Shown here: piece by piece, positions 1 to 8,699 of the stretch
Numbering within the stretch: position 1 is the first letter of the stretch
Layout: each line of letters begins with the position of its first letter
Assembly (NCBI GenBank): GCA_028822845.1
Contig: JAPKCS010000023.1
Location: 1 to 34,398 of the forward strand
Direction: 5' to 3'
Length of the DNA: 34,398 nucleotides
Source: Candidatus Poseidoniaceae archaeon
Lineage (GTDB): Archaea; Thermoplasmatota; Poseidoniia; Poseidoniales; Poseidoniaceae
Position numbers and translations under genes: made by a program
Notes under the pieces: model-generated
Told to the model about the DNA's origin: nothing
The model's input: only the letters and a program-made list of their open reading frames with translations
Database searches by the model: none

Positions 1-968
1 CGAACGAACATAGGTTCGTTGTCAGTATAACCAGCAACGTCACCACGGCGGATGTCTGTTGCAGCGAGGCCACGGACGTTGAAACCAACGTTGTCGCCAG
101 GTTCTGCCTTAGGGACCATGGTGTGGTGCATCTCAATCGACTTGACCTCAGCGGACTGCATCGATGGGTTGAACACAACGGTCTTGCCGACGTTCAGGGT
201 ACCGGTTTCAATCTTGCCAACAGGCACTGTACCGATTCCGGAGATCTTGTAGACATCTTGAATAGGCAAGCGAAGAGGCTTGTTGATTGGCTTGGCTGGC
301 ATGGTGATCTTGTCGATCGCTTCGAAGAGTGTAGGACCCTTGTACCATGGGCACTTGTCAGACTTGTTGTACACGTTGTCGCCGAGCAAAGAAGATGCTG
401 GGATCATTGGAACATCAGCTGGGTTGAATCCTGCCATCTTGAGGAGGGTTCCAACTTCGCTGCATGCTGTGTTGTACTTATCTTCGGACCAGTCAACACC
501 AGAGATATCCATCTTGTTGACGTGAACGATGAGTTGCTTGACACCAAGGACCTTAGCGAGGAAAGCGTGTTCCTTGGTTTGAGCGTTCACACCGTCGTTT
601 GCAGCGCAGAGAAGCACAGCAGCGTCAGCTTGTGAACAGCCAGTGATCATGTTCTTGACGAAATCACGGTGACCTGGAGCGTCAATAACAGTCCAGTAGT
701 AGGTAGGAGTAAAGAATTCCTTGTGAGCAACGTCGATGGTGATACCACGTTCGCGCTCTTCCTTGAGTCCGTCCATGACGTAGGCAAGTCCGAAACCGGC
801 TTTACCAGCTTCAGCAGCGAGTTTTTCGTTCTTTTCAATAACGTGACCTTCGATGTGACCGGAGTCCAGTAATAGACGTCCGACAGTCGTAGACTTTCCG
901 TGATCGACGTGTCCGATGAACACGATGTTTAGGTGAGGTTTGCTCTTATCTTCCCATTGACTTCCCAT
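1..968 (-). CDS. tuf: Translation elongation factor 1-alpha (EF-1A), 3' end beyond window
   Basis: GTPase that delivers aminoacyl-tRNA to the ribosome. About 322 N-terminal residues are visible; the family is usually about 420-430 residues, so the rest of domain 3 lies left of the window. Reading the minus strand from the ATG at 968 gives [19 protein letters not shown], then the P-loop GHVDHGKS, the switch region with RERGITID, the [13 protein letters not shown]3 motif and NKMD as G4. The order and the KPHLN start are those of archaeal/eukaryotic EF-1A rather than bacterial EF-Tu. The start is supported by an AAGGAGC sequence 7 nt upstream and by the first residues matching the family start. 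The gene is separated from pyruvate kinase by 145 nt that holds its own TATA-like element, so it is probably transcribed independently. Confidence 0.95.
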   Translation of the reverse strand, partial: MGSQWEDKSKPHLNIVFIGHVDHGKSTTVGRLLLDSGHIEGHVIEKNEKLAAEAGKAGFGLAYVMDGLKEERERGITIDVAHKEFFTPTYYWTVIDAPGHRDFVKNMITGCSQADAAVLLCAANDGVNAQTKEHAFLAKVLGVKQLIVHVNKMDISGVDWSEDKYNTACSEVGTLLKMAGFNPADVPMIPASSLLGDNVYNKSDKCPWYKGPTLFEAIDKITMPAKPINKPLRLPIQDVYKISGIGTVPVGKIETGTLNVGKTVVFNPSMQSAEVKSIEMHHTMVPKAEPGDNVGFNVRGLAATDIRRGDVAGYTDNEPMFV

Positions 969-975
969 GGTAATT

Positions 976-982
976 GCTCCTT
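976..982 (-). promoter_or_regulatory. Shine-Dalgarno sequence of the EF-1A gene
   Basis: The minus strand reads AAGGAGC followed by a 7-nt spacer and ATG. This is a clear ribosome binding site that fixes the EF-1A start at 968. It shows that this organism uses Shine-Dalgarno initiation for at least some highly expressed genes. Confidence 0.7.
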
Positions 983-1007
983 AGCGAGTCCTCCGAACAA
1001 CCACCCC

Positions 1008-1018
1008 TATTTAGAAAG
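1008..1018 (-). promoter_or_regulatory. Probable TATA box of the EF-1A gene
   Basis: The minus strand reads CTTTCTAAATAG about 40-50 nt before the EF-1A ATG, preceded by GCG, which could serve as a BRE-like element. The distance allows a leader of about 15-20 nt, enough to contain the AAGGAGC site. Identified by eye only. Confidence 0.5.
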
Positions 1019-1079
1019 CGCGACGCGTGCCTTCACTGTCACAAGAACGGGAAAAGGGTCATTGCGGCTATTTCTATCC

Positions 1080-1101
1080 GGAAAAAACAATCAAAATAGG
1101 T
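1080..1101 (-). terminator. Possible T-rich terminator of pyruvate kinase
   Basis: On the minus strand, just downstream of the pyruvate kinase stop, the sequence reads CTATTTTGATTGTTTTTTCC, with tracts of four and six T. Archaeal RNA polymerase often terminates at such T tracts without a hairpin. I see no strong stem here, so the call is tentative. Confidence 0.35.
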
Positions 1102-1113
1102 TCTGACGCGGGT

Positions 1114-2565
1114 TCATTCGCCACCGCGGATGGACCCATCGTCCTCAACCTTGTACAGCCGAACGGTGCTCGTAGCACCGCTAATGGCCTGAGGGCTGCC
1201 TGAGATAGCAACGACTCGATCACCTGGTGATATTGTGCCCTGGCGCACCAAGGTTTCAACCGCTGCCTGCATGGTTTGCGAACCACGCTCGTATTCTTCG
1301 ACGACGAGGCTTTCAACGCCGGGGAGCAATTGTATTCGTCGCGCAGCACGTATTCGGTCGCTGACAGCAGTGACGGGTGTTGTCGGACGGTATCCAGCCA
1401 CCAAGCGAGCCGCGTTGCCGTGTTGAGTGGCGACGACGATGCGTGCAGCACCGGAGAGCCGTGCAAGTTCAACGCCTGCATGGGCCACCGAGCGGGTCGC
1501 TACAAATCGTGCCAAGGCGCTCGGGCGGCGGTCGTTGGATTGGAAACCAGCGTCTGCGGCTGTGGCGATTTTAGCCATCGTCTCAACGGCTGCGAGCGGA
1601 TAGTTGCCCGAGGCGGTCTCGCCCGAGAGCATCACTGCCGTTGCACCATGCCGAATCGCGCTCGAAATATCGCTTACTTCTGCGCGTGTTGGGCGGGGAT
1701 TCAGGGTCATTGTTTCCAGCATTTGAGTAGCCACGATGACGATCATGCCGCGCTCTAACGCTCCGTCGATGATTCGTTGTTGGGCCACTGGGACGTCTTC
1801 AAGCGGAATTTCAACACCGAGGTCACCACGAGCAACCATGACTGCGTCAGCCAAATTAAGAATTTCATCAAGGTGCTCCAACGCCATCGGATGTTCAATC
1901 TTAGCGATCACGGGCACGTGCTTGCCTGCAGCTTTGACAGCATCAATCGCTGGTTGCAGGTCTTCTGGAGTGCGCACATAACTCACCGCAATGTAATCTG
2001 CACCAGCTTCGAGGGCATGGGCAATGGCGGCCTTATCATTTGGTCCAATGGCTGGAAGATCGACCATTGTCCCGGGGACATTGACACCTTTTCGGGCGCT
2101 GATTGGGCCACCGTCCTCAACGGTGCACACGACCTTCCCACCAGGAACGCCATCTGCTTGTTCGACCACTAAGCGCACCAAACCATCGGCAATCAACACA
2201 GGATCACCTGGTTGGAGTTCAGCAGAAAGGCCAGCGTATTCCACCGGCAGTCGTGAAGATGAAGCATCTTGCATCTCACCTACACCACAGTGGAGGACTA
2301 ATTTCGCACCGCGTTCAAGCGCCACAACACCAGGAAACCGACCAAGGCGTAATTTTGGGCCAGGTAGGTCAGCAAGAATGCACGTGGGCCTCCCGAGGGA
2401 CTTCTCCATTGACCGAATGCGCTGATAAAGGCCAGTTTTGCTCTCTGGAGTGCCGTGAGAATAGTTGAGGCGGCACACATCAACACCAGCTTCAAGCAAG
2501 GAGCGGAGGATCTTTTCTTCTGAACTGGAGGGGCCGATGGTGGCCACGATTCGAGTACGACGCAT
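1114..2565 (-). CDS. pyk: Pyruvate kinase
   Basis: Converts phosphoenolpyruvate and ADP to pyruvate and ATP, the last step of glycolysis. The 483 residues match the full family length. Visible signatures are the N-terminal TRIVATIGPSS, RLNYSHG (usual form RLNFSHG), the active-site segment VIAKIEHPMALEHLDEIL with its catalytic lysine, the metal/substrate segment ADAVMVARGDLGVEIP, and NPRPTRAEVSD followed by AVMLSGETASGNYP. The C-terminal regulatory domain is present (from about residue 355). The ATG at 2565 is chosen because the TRIVATIGP signature starts three residues later. The upstream neighbour, the PKD lipoprotein, is on the same strand 68 nt away; a T6 run in that gap suggests separate transcripts. 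Enolase, the preceding pathway enzyme, lies 12 kb away in the same window. Confidence 0.96.
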   Translation of the reverse strand: MRRTRIVATIGPSSSEEKILRSLLEAGVDVCRLNYSHGTPESKTGLYQRIRSMEKSLGRPTCILADLPGPKLRLGRFPGVVALERGAKLVLHCGVGEMQDASSSRLPVEYAGLSAELQPGDPVLIADGLVRLVVEQADGVPGGKVVCTVEDGGPISARKGVNVPGTMVDLPAIGPNDKAAIAHALEAGADYIAVSYVRTPEDLQPAIDAVKAAGKHVPVIAKIEHPMALEHLDEILNLADAVMVARGDLGVEIPLEDVPVAQQRIIDGALERGMIVIVATQMLETMTLNPRPTRAEVSDISSAIRHGATAVMLSGETASGNYPLAAVETMAKIATAADAGFQSNDRRPSALARFVATRSVAHAGVELARLSGAARIVVATQHGNAARLVAGYRPTTPVTAVSDRIRAARRIQLLPGVESLVVEEYERGSQTMQAAVETLVRQGTISPGDRVVAISGSPQAISGATSTVRLYKVEDDGSIRGGE

Positions 2566-2633
2566 GGTGAACGCTCACGACCGTTGCTAAAAAACACCTT
2601 TCTCAACAGAAGCAGGTGCTGGCCCAGTTCGCC

Positions 2634-3830
2634 TCACTTGTAGTGAAGCCGGATGATGAAGGATTCAACTTGCAAATCGTTCACCTTCTCATTTCGTACC
2701 TGCAAGACCCAATCGCCGTCGTCGTAGGTCGATTCGGTATCGGTGAACATGTAGGATGAAAGGGTGAGGAAGACACAATCATTGTCGTCTTCGTTGCAGC
2801 CATCGCCGTCAGAACGCTGGTCAAGTCCGGTATCAGAGGTGTTGCTGGCTTCATCATCGTCTTCATTGAAGGCATAGACGTCGAGTTTCGCACGGCAGTT
2901 TGTAGCGCCAGGGAAGGCGGTTGTGCAATCACCGTCGACCTTTGGGTAGGTCAGTTCACCGACCAACTTGCGCACAGTGTTGCCGTTGTCTTTGTCATAA
3001 ACGACGTTGACATCAAAGTCCAATGTGACGGCGTTTCCAGAGGTGTTGCCGCCCATTTCAAAGTCAGACCATTGGCCCGCATATGAGACATAGACCTTGA
3101 TGGAATCTGAATCGGTCATGCCGGCGCTGTTCTCGATGGTGAGGTGGAGTTGGTATTCACCTGGTTCAACGTTGTTCCAATCGACGGACTCGCCTGTGAG
3201 ATCGGCATCATTTTCCGTGTCGCCGTCATTGTCCGAATCGACTTCTGCGTTGAGATCCCAATTCCATGAGGTGATGTATTGTGAGGTGTCGCCAGATTCT
3301 GAATCGCTGGCATCGAGGTTGACGGTGGTGGTGGCTGAGATGTCTCGATCGGTCATCGATTTGTCCATTTCACAGATCCATAGCACAATGTGAGTGGATT
3401 CGTCGAGGTCGTCGTTGTCGCAGTCTTCATCGCTGGCGTATTGGGTGATTTCGGCCTTTGGTGGCTGTGCTGTGGCGTCTACAATCGTGACATCTTTGGT
3501 TTGTGACGACGATTTCGTACCATCTGACACCGTCAATTCAACGGTGAAGGTTCCAGATTCATCGAAGGTCCATTCAGTGGACCGCCCGGTCGCATCAATC
3601 GAAGCGTCGCCGTCAAAGTCCCAGCGGTAGGTGATGCCGCCACTCGGTGTTGAAGCAGATGCGTCGAAACTGACAACATCGCCCGCCTTGAGGTTTGAAG
3701 TTGGAGCGTAGTTAAACACCGCAAGAACCTCATCACTGCCAGAGGATCCCCCCTCTTCGAAAATACACCCTGACAGGCTTGAAAGAACCATTAGAGCGGC
3801 GAACATGAAGGGTACAGGTGTGGTCTTCAT
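2634..3830 (-). CDS. Secreted lipoprotein with PKD domains and a proprotein-convertase P-like domain
   Basis: A 398-residue exported protein of unknown function. It opens with a signal peptide ending in LSSLSGC, a lipobox whose Cys22 would be lipidated for membrane anchoring. Residues of about 35-118 form a PKD-type Ig fold (VVSFDASAS, YRWDFDGD, GTFTVELTVSDG). A second, more diverged and acidic PKD-like unit follows to about residue 250 (VNLDASDSESGD, SWNWDLN, GEYQLHLTIENSAG). The last 145 residues resemble the P domain of proprotein convertases, ending GDWVLQVRN...LQVESFIIRLHY. Asp-rich stretches suggest calcium binding. No protease catalytic domain is present, so a binding or adhesion role is more likely than proteolysis. 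A weak TATA-like CATAAAG lies about 44 nt before the ATG. The domain assignments are by eye from sequence pattern. Confidence 0.75.
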   Translation of the reverse strand: MKTTPVPFMFAALMVLSSLSGCIFEEGGSSGSDEVLAVFNYAPTSNLKAGDVVSFDASASTPSGGITYRWDFDGDASIDATGRSTEWTFDESGTFTVELTVSDGTKSSSQTKDVTIVDATAQPPKAEITQYASDEDCDNDDLDESTHIVLWICEMDKSMTDRDISATTTVNLDASDSESGDTSQYITSWNWDLNAEVDSDNDGDTENDADLTGESVDWNNVEPGEYQLHLTIENSAGMTDSDSIKVYVSYAGQWSDFEMGGNTSGNAVTLDFDVNVVYDKDNGNTVRKLVGELTYPKVDGDCTTAFPGATNCRAKLDVYAFNEDDDEASNTSDTGLDQRSDGDGCNEDDNDCVFLTLSSYMFTDTESTYDDGDWVLQVRNEKVNDLQVESFIIRLHYK

Positions 3831-3882
3831 GGCTCGTGTGTGAAACGCCTTGATGAAAAGGGCTTCCTTGCTTTATGTCGTT

Positions 3883-6561
3883 TCAGAACGAAAACAGCGA
3901 AGTTTGTCTGTTGCCGGAGAGCAACTCCTTGGCCGTCCAATCGAAAGCCTCTGTGATCCTGCCGAGGGCTGCTGCAAGACGTTCGGCGTAAAATTGGCCG
4001 TCGTAAGCATCAACGCCGCCGTTTTCTTCATTTTCCAACCAAGGTTGAACCCGCATTGGGCGATGGCTGGCGTCGGTCACAATGTAGGACACTTTCATCC
4101 CAGAAGTGAAACCGAGGCCAAGGGCAAGGCGAGCTTTGGCAACCCTGACTTGAGCCATGCTGTCGGGATTGGCGTAATCCTTGCTAAAGTCGACTTCGCC
4201 ATTGCTGCCCATTCGTCCTTTGCACGATTTGGCAAGGATCAGGGACGATGCAGGAACTTCGCTGTTACGAAGGGTGCGAACTTGAGTCAGCGCATAACGG
4301 ACAAGCGCATCCCCCTCATCCGCAAGAGCGTGGCTGAACATGCGTTTCATCGTCGTGGTCAGGTAGGAGAAGGAATCGGTTCGCTGTGTCTCATAGCCGC
4401 GAATCAGCATCTCATCGGCCGGATAGACCACTTGGCCGACATAACGTTTTTTTGCACCGTGGCTGAAAAAGACCGAGAGTCCTTTCTCAAATTCCAACAC
4501 CGCTGAATCACGGCTGTACCTTTCAGCGACTTCAAGGCCGAAACGAATCATCTCTTTCTTTGCGCCTTTCCACGCCTCCATATGGGCCACTGCCTCAGGC
4601 ACTCCATCCTTTGCAGCTTGTATCTCGTCTTCCCTGAGCGAGGATGGTGATGACGCGGCAACCGGTGACCGAACGAAGATTGAATCTGTGTCTGAATACA
4701 CCACTTCGTGACCTTCAGCATCGAGTTGGGCGATGATGGCCTTGATGTTGTGCCTGGCCCAGGCGGTGATCGAGGAGCCAAGGTCACGATGTGTGAACCG
4801 GTAGAAGCCGCTCGCAAAAACGCCGTAAAAGGAATTCATAAGGATCTTTACCGCGTATTGCATCGCATCATGGAAAGCCATTTTTGAGTCTTCATGTTCT
4901 TCTTTTGCTGTTTTTAGGGCTGCTTTGTGCTCATCGCGTTGAGCCATCAGGTCCTCAAGCAAGGCAGGGACCAATCCTTTGCGCACCGATTGATGGCGAA
5001 ACCTCGCCCCTGTCGGCGCTGTGTGCACTGCTTCGCCTTCACTTGGTTGATCGTTTTGCACCGGATCGATTCGGGTTGTGTAACAGATGTTATGGCCAAT
5101 CATAATCGAGGGGTACATGCTCTTAAAATCCAAAACTGCAATCCACGGGTGCAGGCCTGCAGCGACTTCGTGGACGTATCCGCCGGTGATTTGGCCTTCT
5201 TTAGCCTCTGCAGAACCCGTGAGTGGAACGGCCACACCTTCGCTGTCAGCAAGGCGGATCACGAGCGAATCGATCAACTGGCTCGTGCTGCCGTTTGCCG
5301 CAGTGTCGAACGTGACCTTAGCAACAGCCGCTACAGCCTCTTTTCGGCGAATGACTTGGAGTTCGCCCAGAATATCGAGAGGGAGCGCTGCATCGCGGAT
5401 GCAATATTCGAGCACAACATCAGGGCGTGCTGCCCATTCGTCATCCATCTTTGAAGCATCGACATCCATCTTGTGTTTGTCTTTCTGATCTGGAAACAAC
5501 AGGTTGCTGATGAATGAAAGGGTTTCGCGCTGTGGACGAAGTGCCATCCGTGCTTGCCACCACGCATCGACAACCGTGCGCCCAGCGACGTTCCAAGCAC
5601 GGGATGATTGGCGGCGTGGAAACAAACCAGAGCGGGTTCGTTTCGCTTCGGATTCAGTTTGTTGGACGCGACCCCAACCAAACAACAAGGCTCGCTTGCG
5701 CCAGTCTTTGGAACGGGCATGAACCGCCATACGATCATTCAGCCGTGGCAGATCAAAGTTGTCGATGTTGTACCCAGTGATGATATCTGGATCTTGGCTT
5801 CGAACCACGAGGGTCAGATCTTCCATTATTTTGGATTCCTCACCTACGAACGAGAACGTTTGGCGGTGCCCATTGGACATGTCTTCAACAATCGCAGCTG
5901 CGCACAGAACGGTGTCATGAGCGATGCTGGTTTCTAAGTCGAACGAGAACACCTTGTAGGGCACGGGAAAGGGCTCGCTTGCCGTGAGGTCCGCAAGGGT
6001 GCAAACGATGGTGCAGTCCACTGCATAGCGACCTGCGCCGCCTGCTGCGCGAACCGCTTTGAGGCATGCTTCCTCGTCTTCATTTTGACGCCGATCAATG
6101 ATGTCGCCTTCCAGGGCCAGGTGCATCCCGAGGCCCTCGTCGAGGAACAGGCGATTGAGAAACGGAATATCTCCTGAGAAAATTTGCCAACTTTGTTTCG
6201 ACAGGGTTTTGCGCAAACTCGGCACAACAAATGGTTGTCGCGCCGTTACCGTCCAAACGGGTCGTTGACCTAGATCAGTGAGTTTCATTGTTGGCCCTGA
6301 GACATCGAGGACATCTTCCATTGCCCTGACCATCGTCAAGCGTCCGAGGACATGTTCTGGCACTTCCATGCCTTCAGTCCACGCAACAAGCGGGGAAATC
6401 TCGAAGGTCGGCCGAAGACCGTGAACCAAGGCGCACATCGATTCACCTTCCTCGGTTCGCCCAAACAATTCGATCACGGTTGAAGGCTCCTTGGAACCAT
6501 TCAGGCCATCCACGGAATGATACCGTCCACTGACGACCCCCATTCTCCCTTTGAATCGCAT
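3883..6561 (-). CDS. polB: Family B DNA polymerase with 3'-5' exonuclease and C-terminal PIP box
   Basis: Replicative or repair DNA polymerase, about 892 residues from the chosen start. All exonuclease motifs are present: Exo I FSFDLETS (about residues 205-212), Exo II TGYNIDNFDLP (about 262-272) and Exo III YCIRD (about 386-390). The polymerase motifs are intact: A DFKSMYPSIM (about 478-487), B KILMNSFYG (about 572-580) and C VVYSDTDSIF (about 620-629). The protein should therefore be active and proofreading. It ends in QTSLFSF, fitting a PCNA-interacting peptide (Q-x-x-L-x-x-F). The frame stays open to an ATG at 6645, but the ATG at 6561 is preferred because AGGAGGGG lies just before it and the family-like sequence begins there. 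It is divergent from the aminotransferase gene, with 159 nt between the starts. Confidence 0.95.
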   Translation of the reverse strand: MRFKGRMGVVSGRYHSVDGLNGSKEPSTVIELFGRTEEGESMCALVHGLRPTFEISPLVAWTEGMEVPEHVLGRLTMVRAMEDVLDVSGPTMKLTDLGQRPVWTVTARQPFVVPSLRKTLSKQSWQIFSGDIPFLNRLFLDEGLGMHLALEGDIIDRRQNEDEEACLKAVRAAGGAGRYAVDCTIVCTLADLTASEPFPVPYKVFSFDLETSIAHDTVLCAAAIVEDMSNGHRQTFSFVGEESKIMEDLTLVVRSQDPDIITGYNIDNFDLPRLNDRMAVHARSKDWRKRALLFGWGRVQQTESEAKRTRSGLFPRRQSSRAWNVAGRTVVDAWWQARMALRPQRETLSFISNLLFPDQKDKHKMDVDASKMDDEWAARPDVVLEYCIRDAALPLDILGELQVIRRKEAVAAVAKVTFDTAANGSTSQLIDSLVIRLADSEGVAVPLTGSAEAKEGQITGGYVHEVAAGLHPWIAVLDFKSMYPSIMIGHNICYTTRIDPVQNDQPSEGEAVHTAPTGARFRHQSVRKGLVPALLEDLMAQRDEHKAALKTAKEEHEDSKMAFHDAMQYAVKILMNSFYGVFASGFYRFTHRDLGSSITAWARHNIKAIIAQLDAEGHEVVYSDTDSIFVRSPVAASSPSSLREDEIQAAKDGVPEAVAHMEAWKGAKKEMIRFGLEVAERYSRDSAVLEFEKGLSVFFSHGAKKRYVGQVVYPADEMLIRGYETQRTDSFSYLTTTMKRMFSHALADEGDALVRYALTQVRTLRNSEVPASSLILAKSCKGRMGSNGEVDFSKDYANPDSMAQVRVAKARLALGLGFTSGMKVSYIVTDASHRPMRVQPWLENEENGGVDAYDGQFYAERLAAALGRITEAFDWTAKELLSGNRQTSLFSF

Positions 6562-6720
6562 CTCGGCCCCTCCTAAAGGGCAACCGAGCCATCCTAAGTG
6601 GCTTCGCTTTGCAATCATGGCCAAAGGGTGCCGAAACACGCTCATTGTGCATCAAACGCGGCAGGAATGCTTGAAAGGCGAATCTACATGGCTCGGAATG
6701 CCGTAGGCAAGGGGAATCAA

Positions 6721-7740
6721 ATGACTGAAGAAATCGACTGGGACAACTTGACTTTTTCTTTGACCGCCACCGACAGCATGTACCTCACGGAAACCACGAT
6801 TGACGAACCATGGATGCCCGGGGGCTTGCGCCCCTATGGACCAATTGAGATGTCGCCTGCAGCTGGTGTCCTCAATTACGGCCAAGGCCTGTTTGAAGGC
6901 ATGAAAGCCTACCGCACCTCCAAGGGACGCGTTGTGTTTTTCCGACCTGAGGAAAATGCTCGCCGTATGCAACGCGGTGCTGACCGACTCAAGATGCCGC
7001 CCGTTCCAGAATCTGTGTTCATCGACGCTGTTGAGCAGTGCGTACAAGCCAACCTTAGGTGGCTCCCTCCAACGGGCAAAGGCGCAATGTATGTCCGCCC
7101 TTTGTTGATGGGGTCAGGACCAATCTTGGGCGTTGCTCCCGCTCCGTCCTACACGTTTCTTGTCTATGTCACGCCTGTTGGTCCTTACTTCAAGGGCGGC
7201 GTGACCGCGATTGACTTGCTGATCTCAGAAGAATACCACCGCGCCGCCCCTGGTGGATCGGGTGGCGTCAAGGCCATCGGCAACTACGCACCTGGCATGA
7301 TGCCAAGCAGGAAAGCAAAAGCAGCCGGCTTTGCAGAAGTGATTTACCTCGATGCAGAGACTCATTCCTACGTCGAAGAAGTCGGTGCTGCCAACTTCTT
7401 TTGTGTCAAAGATGGCGTGCTTTACACGCCTGAATTGACCGGTACGATCCTTCCAGGTATCACCCGGAACTCAATCATTGAACTTGCACGACACAACGGC
7501 ATTGAAGTCATTGAAACAAAAGTTGAAGCAACCTTTGCTATGAGTGCAGATGAAGCATTTTGTTGTGGAACTGCAGCTGTCATTTCTCCAATCGGATCAA
7601 TCACCAAGGGCGATACCAAAGCCACCTATGGTGATGGAAAGCCCGGGCAAATCACCCAGCAACTGTACAATCAACTCGTTGGCATTCAAAACGAAGATGA
7701 AGAAGACATCTTTGGTTGGCTGCATGAAATTCCACGTTGA
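6721..7740 (+). CDS. ilvE: Branched-chain amino acid aminotransferase
   Basis: PLP-dependent fold-type IV transaminase interconverting Leu, Ile and Val with their 2-oxo acids, using glutamate/2-oxoglutarate. The 339 residues fit the family. Signatures include LNYGQGLFEGMKAYR, RPEENARRM, YVRPLLMGSGP, GGVKAIGNYAPGM with the likely PLP lysine K184, EVGAANFF and TGTILPGITRNSI. The pattern is closest to the longer BCAT type found in eukaryotes and many bacteria (type II). The frame is open from 6598, but the ATG at 6721 is preferred: GGGGAATCAA precedes it and residues upstream (many Arg, Cys, His) do not look family-like. An ATG at 6688 is the alternative. It is convergent with the SRP19 gene, 3 nt apart. 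Confidence 0.93.
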   Translation: MTEEIDWDNLTFSLTATDSMYLTETTIDEPWMPGGLRPYGPIEMSPAAGVLNYGQGLFEGMKAYRTSKGRVVFFRPEENARRMQRGADRLKMPPVPESVFIDAVEQCVQANLRWLPPTGKGAMYVRPLLMGSGPILGVAPAPSYTFLVYVTPVGPYFKGGVTAIDLLISEEYHRAAPGGSGGVKAIGNYAPGMMPSRKAKAAGFAEVIYLDAETHSYVEEVGAANFFCVKDGVLYTPELTGTILPGITRNSIIELARHNGIEVIETKVEATFAMSADEAFCCGTAAVISPIGSITKGDTKATYGDGKPGQITQQLYNQLVGIQNEDEEDIFGWLHEIPR

Positions 7741-7743
7741 GCA

Positions 7744-8199
7744 TCAACGCTTCTTGAAGCCCGAACGCTTCTTGGTGTTCGTGCTCGCCTGTTTCACATC
7801 ACCGCGTGATTTCCGTTGGGAGCGAGCCCTGCGATCACCGGTTTGAGGCCCTTTAGCAACGCGTTCTGCGTTTGCATCTTTTTGTTCCCGTTGCATTTGG
7901 CGCCATTGAGCACCGATGAGTTGGAGCAGTTCTTCTTTCGAATTGGCACCCACGGATTGTTTGGAACCGGTACGGGACACCCACATGCGGCCTTCGCCTT
8001 GATGGGGACGTGCTGGGTGAGCAATCCGCTCTTCGCGCTTGATTTTCTTTAATCCGAGTTTGCGAGCGGCCAAAAATAAGCCTTCGAGGTCTGGCTTGAT
8101 AACAGAAGAATCCTTTGGAACACGACGGCCGCTCCTCCGGGATGAACGGGCGTCAAAGTAACCTGGCCACACGCAGATACGGTCAGGGTTGTGGTCCAT
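7744..8199 (-). CDS. srp19: Signal recognition particle 19 kDa subunit SRP19
   Basis: Binds archaeal 7S RNA and prepares it for SRP54, so it belongs to membrane and secretory protein targeting. The 151-residue protein opens with the family pattern ICVWPGYFDARSSRRSGRRV, followed by PDLEGLFLAARKLGLK. It then has a long basic tail (from about residue 105) rich in Lys, Arg and Gln that is longer than in many archaeal SRP19 proteins and is probably disordered and RNA-binding. The gene lies 64 nt downstream of S8e on the same strand, with AAGGTGA shortly before its ATG, so the two are likely co-transcribed. SRP19 and SRP54 are archaeal/eukaryotic; standard bacterial SRP lacks SRP19, which supports an archaeal source for this DNA. 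Confidence 0.9.
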   Translation of the reverse strand: MDHNPDRICVWPGYFDARSSRRSGRRVPKDSSVIKPDLEGLFLAARKLGLKKIKREERIAHPARPHQGEGRMWVSRTGSKQSVGANSKEELLQLIGAQWRQMQREQKDANAERVAKGPQTGDRRARSQRKSRGDVKQASTNTKKRSGFKKR

Positions 8200-8263
8200 C
8201 TTGGTTCACCTTGTGCGGGGAGTTGTCCCCGATTGGTATGAACCCAACGGAGATTGGTTCGCT

Positions 8264-8644
8264 TCACTCAATGAGTACGCCGTTGATGACGCCATCCTTT
8301 CCAGGACGGGAAGTGATCTTCACTCGACCTTGGTCGGTTTCGATGACGGCCCCTTTGACGAGGATGTTTCGTCGGACGTAGTTTGGATCAGATTCGTTCT
8401 CAACGACATTGTGGATGGTGCCGAGCGTGGTTTTGCCGGACTTTGGGTTGTTGATGGAGACGCGGTTTTCGGACATCACACGAACGAGGGTGTTTCCACC
8501 GGTGCGTCGGTAAATCTTGCGCTTTGGAGCACCAACAAGGGCCATTTGCTTCTCAGAGGAGATTTCGGTGGAACGCTTGCTGCGTGCCTGAACCTTGCGT
8601 CCGCCACTGGGTTTTCGTCGAGAGATACCGTGCCATTGTGCCAT
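8264..8644 (-). CDS. rps8e: 30S ribosomal protein S8e
   Basis: Small-subunit ribosomal protein found in archaea and eukaryotes only. The 126 residues match the archaeal form, with the start signature MAQWHGISRRKPSGGR, then ALVGAPKRKIYRRTGGNT, and the C-terminal VKGAVIETDQGRVKITSRPG. The start at 8644 is supported by the conserved N-terminus and by AAGGTGG about 8 nt before the ATG. A TATA-like element sits about 40-46 nt upstream, just after the stop of the FAH-family gene. This makes S8e the likely first gene of an S8e-SRP19 transcript. Confidence 0.95.
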   Translation of the reverse strand: MAQWHGISRRKPSGGRKVQARSKRSTEISSEKQMALVGAPKRKIYRRTGGNTLVRVMSENRVSINNPKSGKTTLGTIHNVVENESDPNYVRRNILVKGAVIETDQGRVKITSRPGKDGVINGVLIE

Positions 8645-8682
8645 AAATATACCACCTTGCAGGCCAAAGCGACAAACAGGGC

Positions 8683-8690
8683 GTATATGA
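8683..8690 (-). promoter_or_regulatory. Probable TATA box for the S8e-SRP19 operon
   Basis: The minus strand reads TTCATATACG about 40-46 nt before the S8e ATG, within the 55-nt gap after the FAH-family gene. The spacing leaves a short leader that includes the AAGGTGG ribosome binding site. Confidence 0.5.
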
Positions 8691-8699
8691 ATTCAACCC

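Noticed and set aside
3850-4506. A 218-codon plus-strand open frame opposite the 3' part of DNA polymerase B
   Set aside because: The polymerase motifs on the minus strand are intact, and the plus frame shows no recognisable domain.
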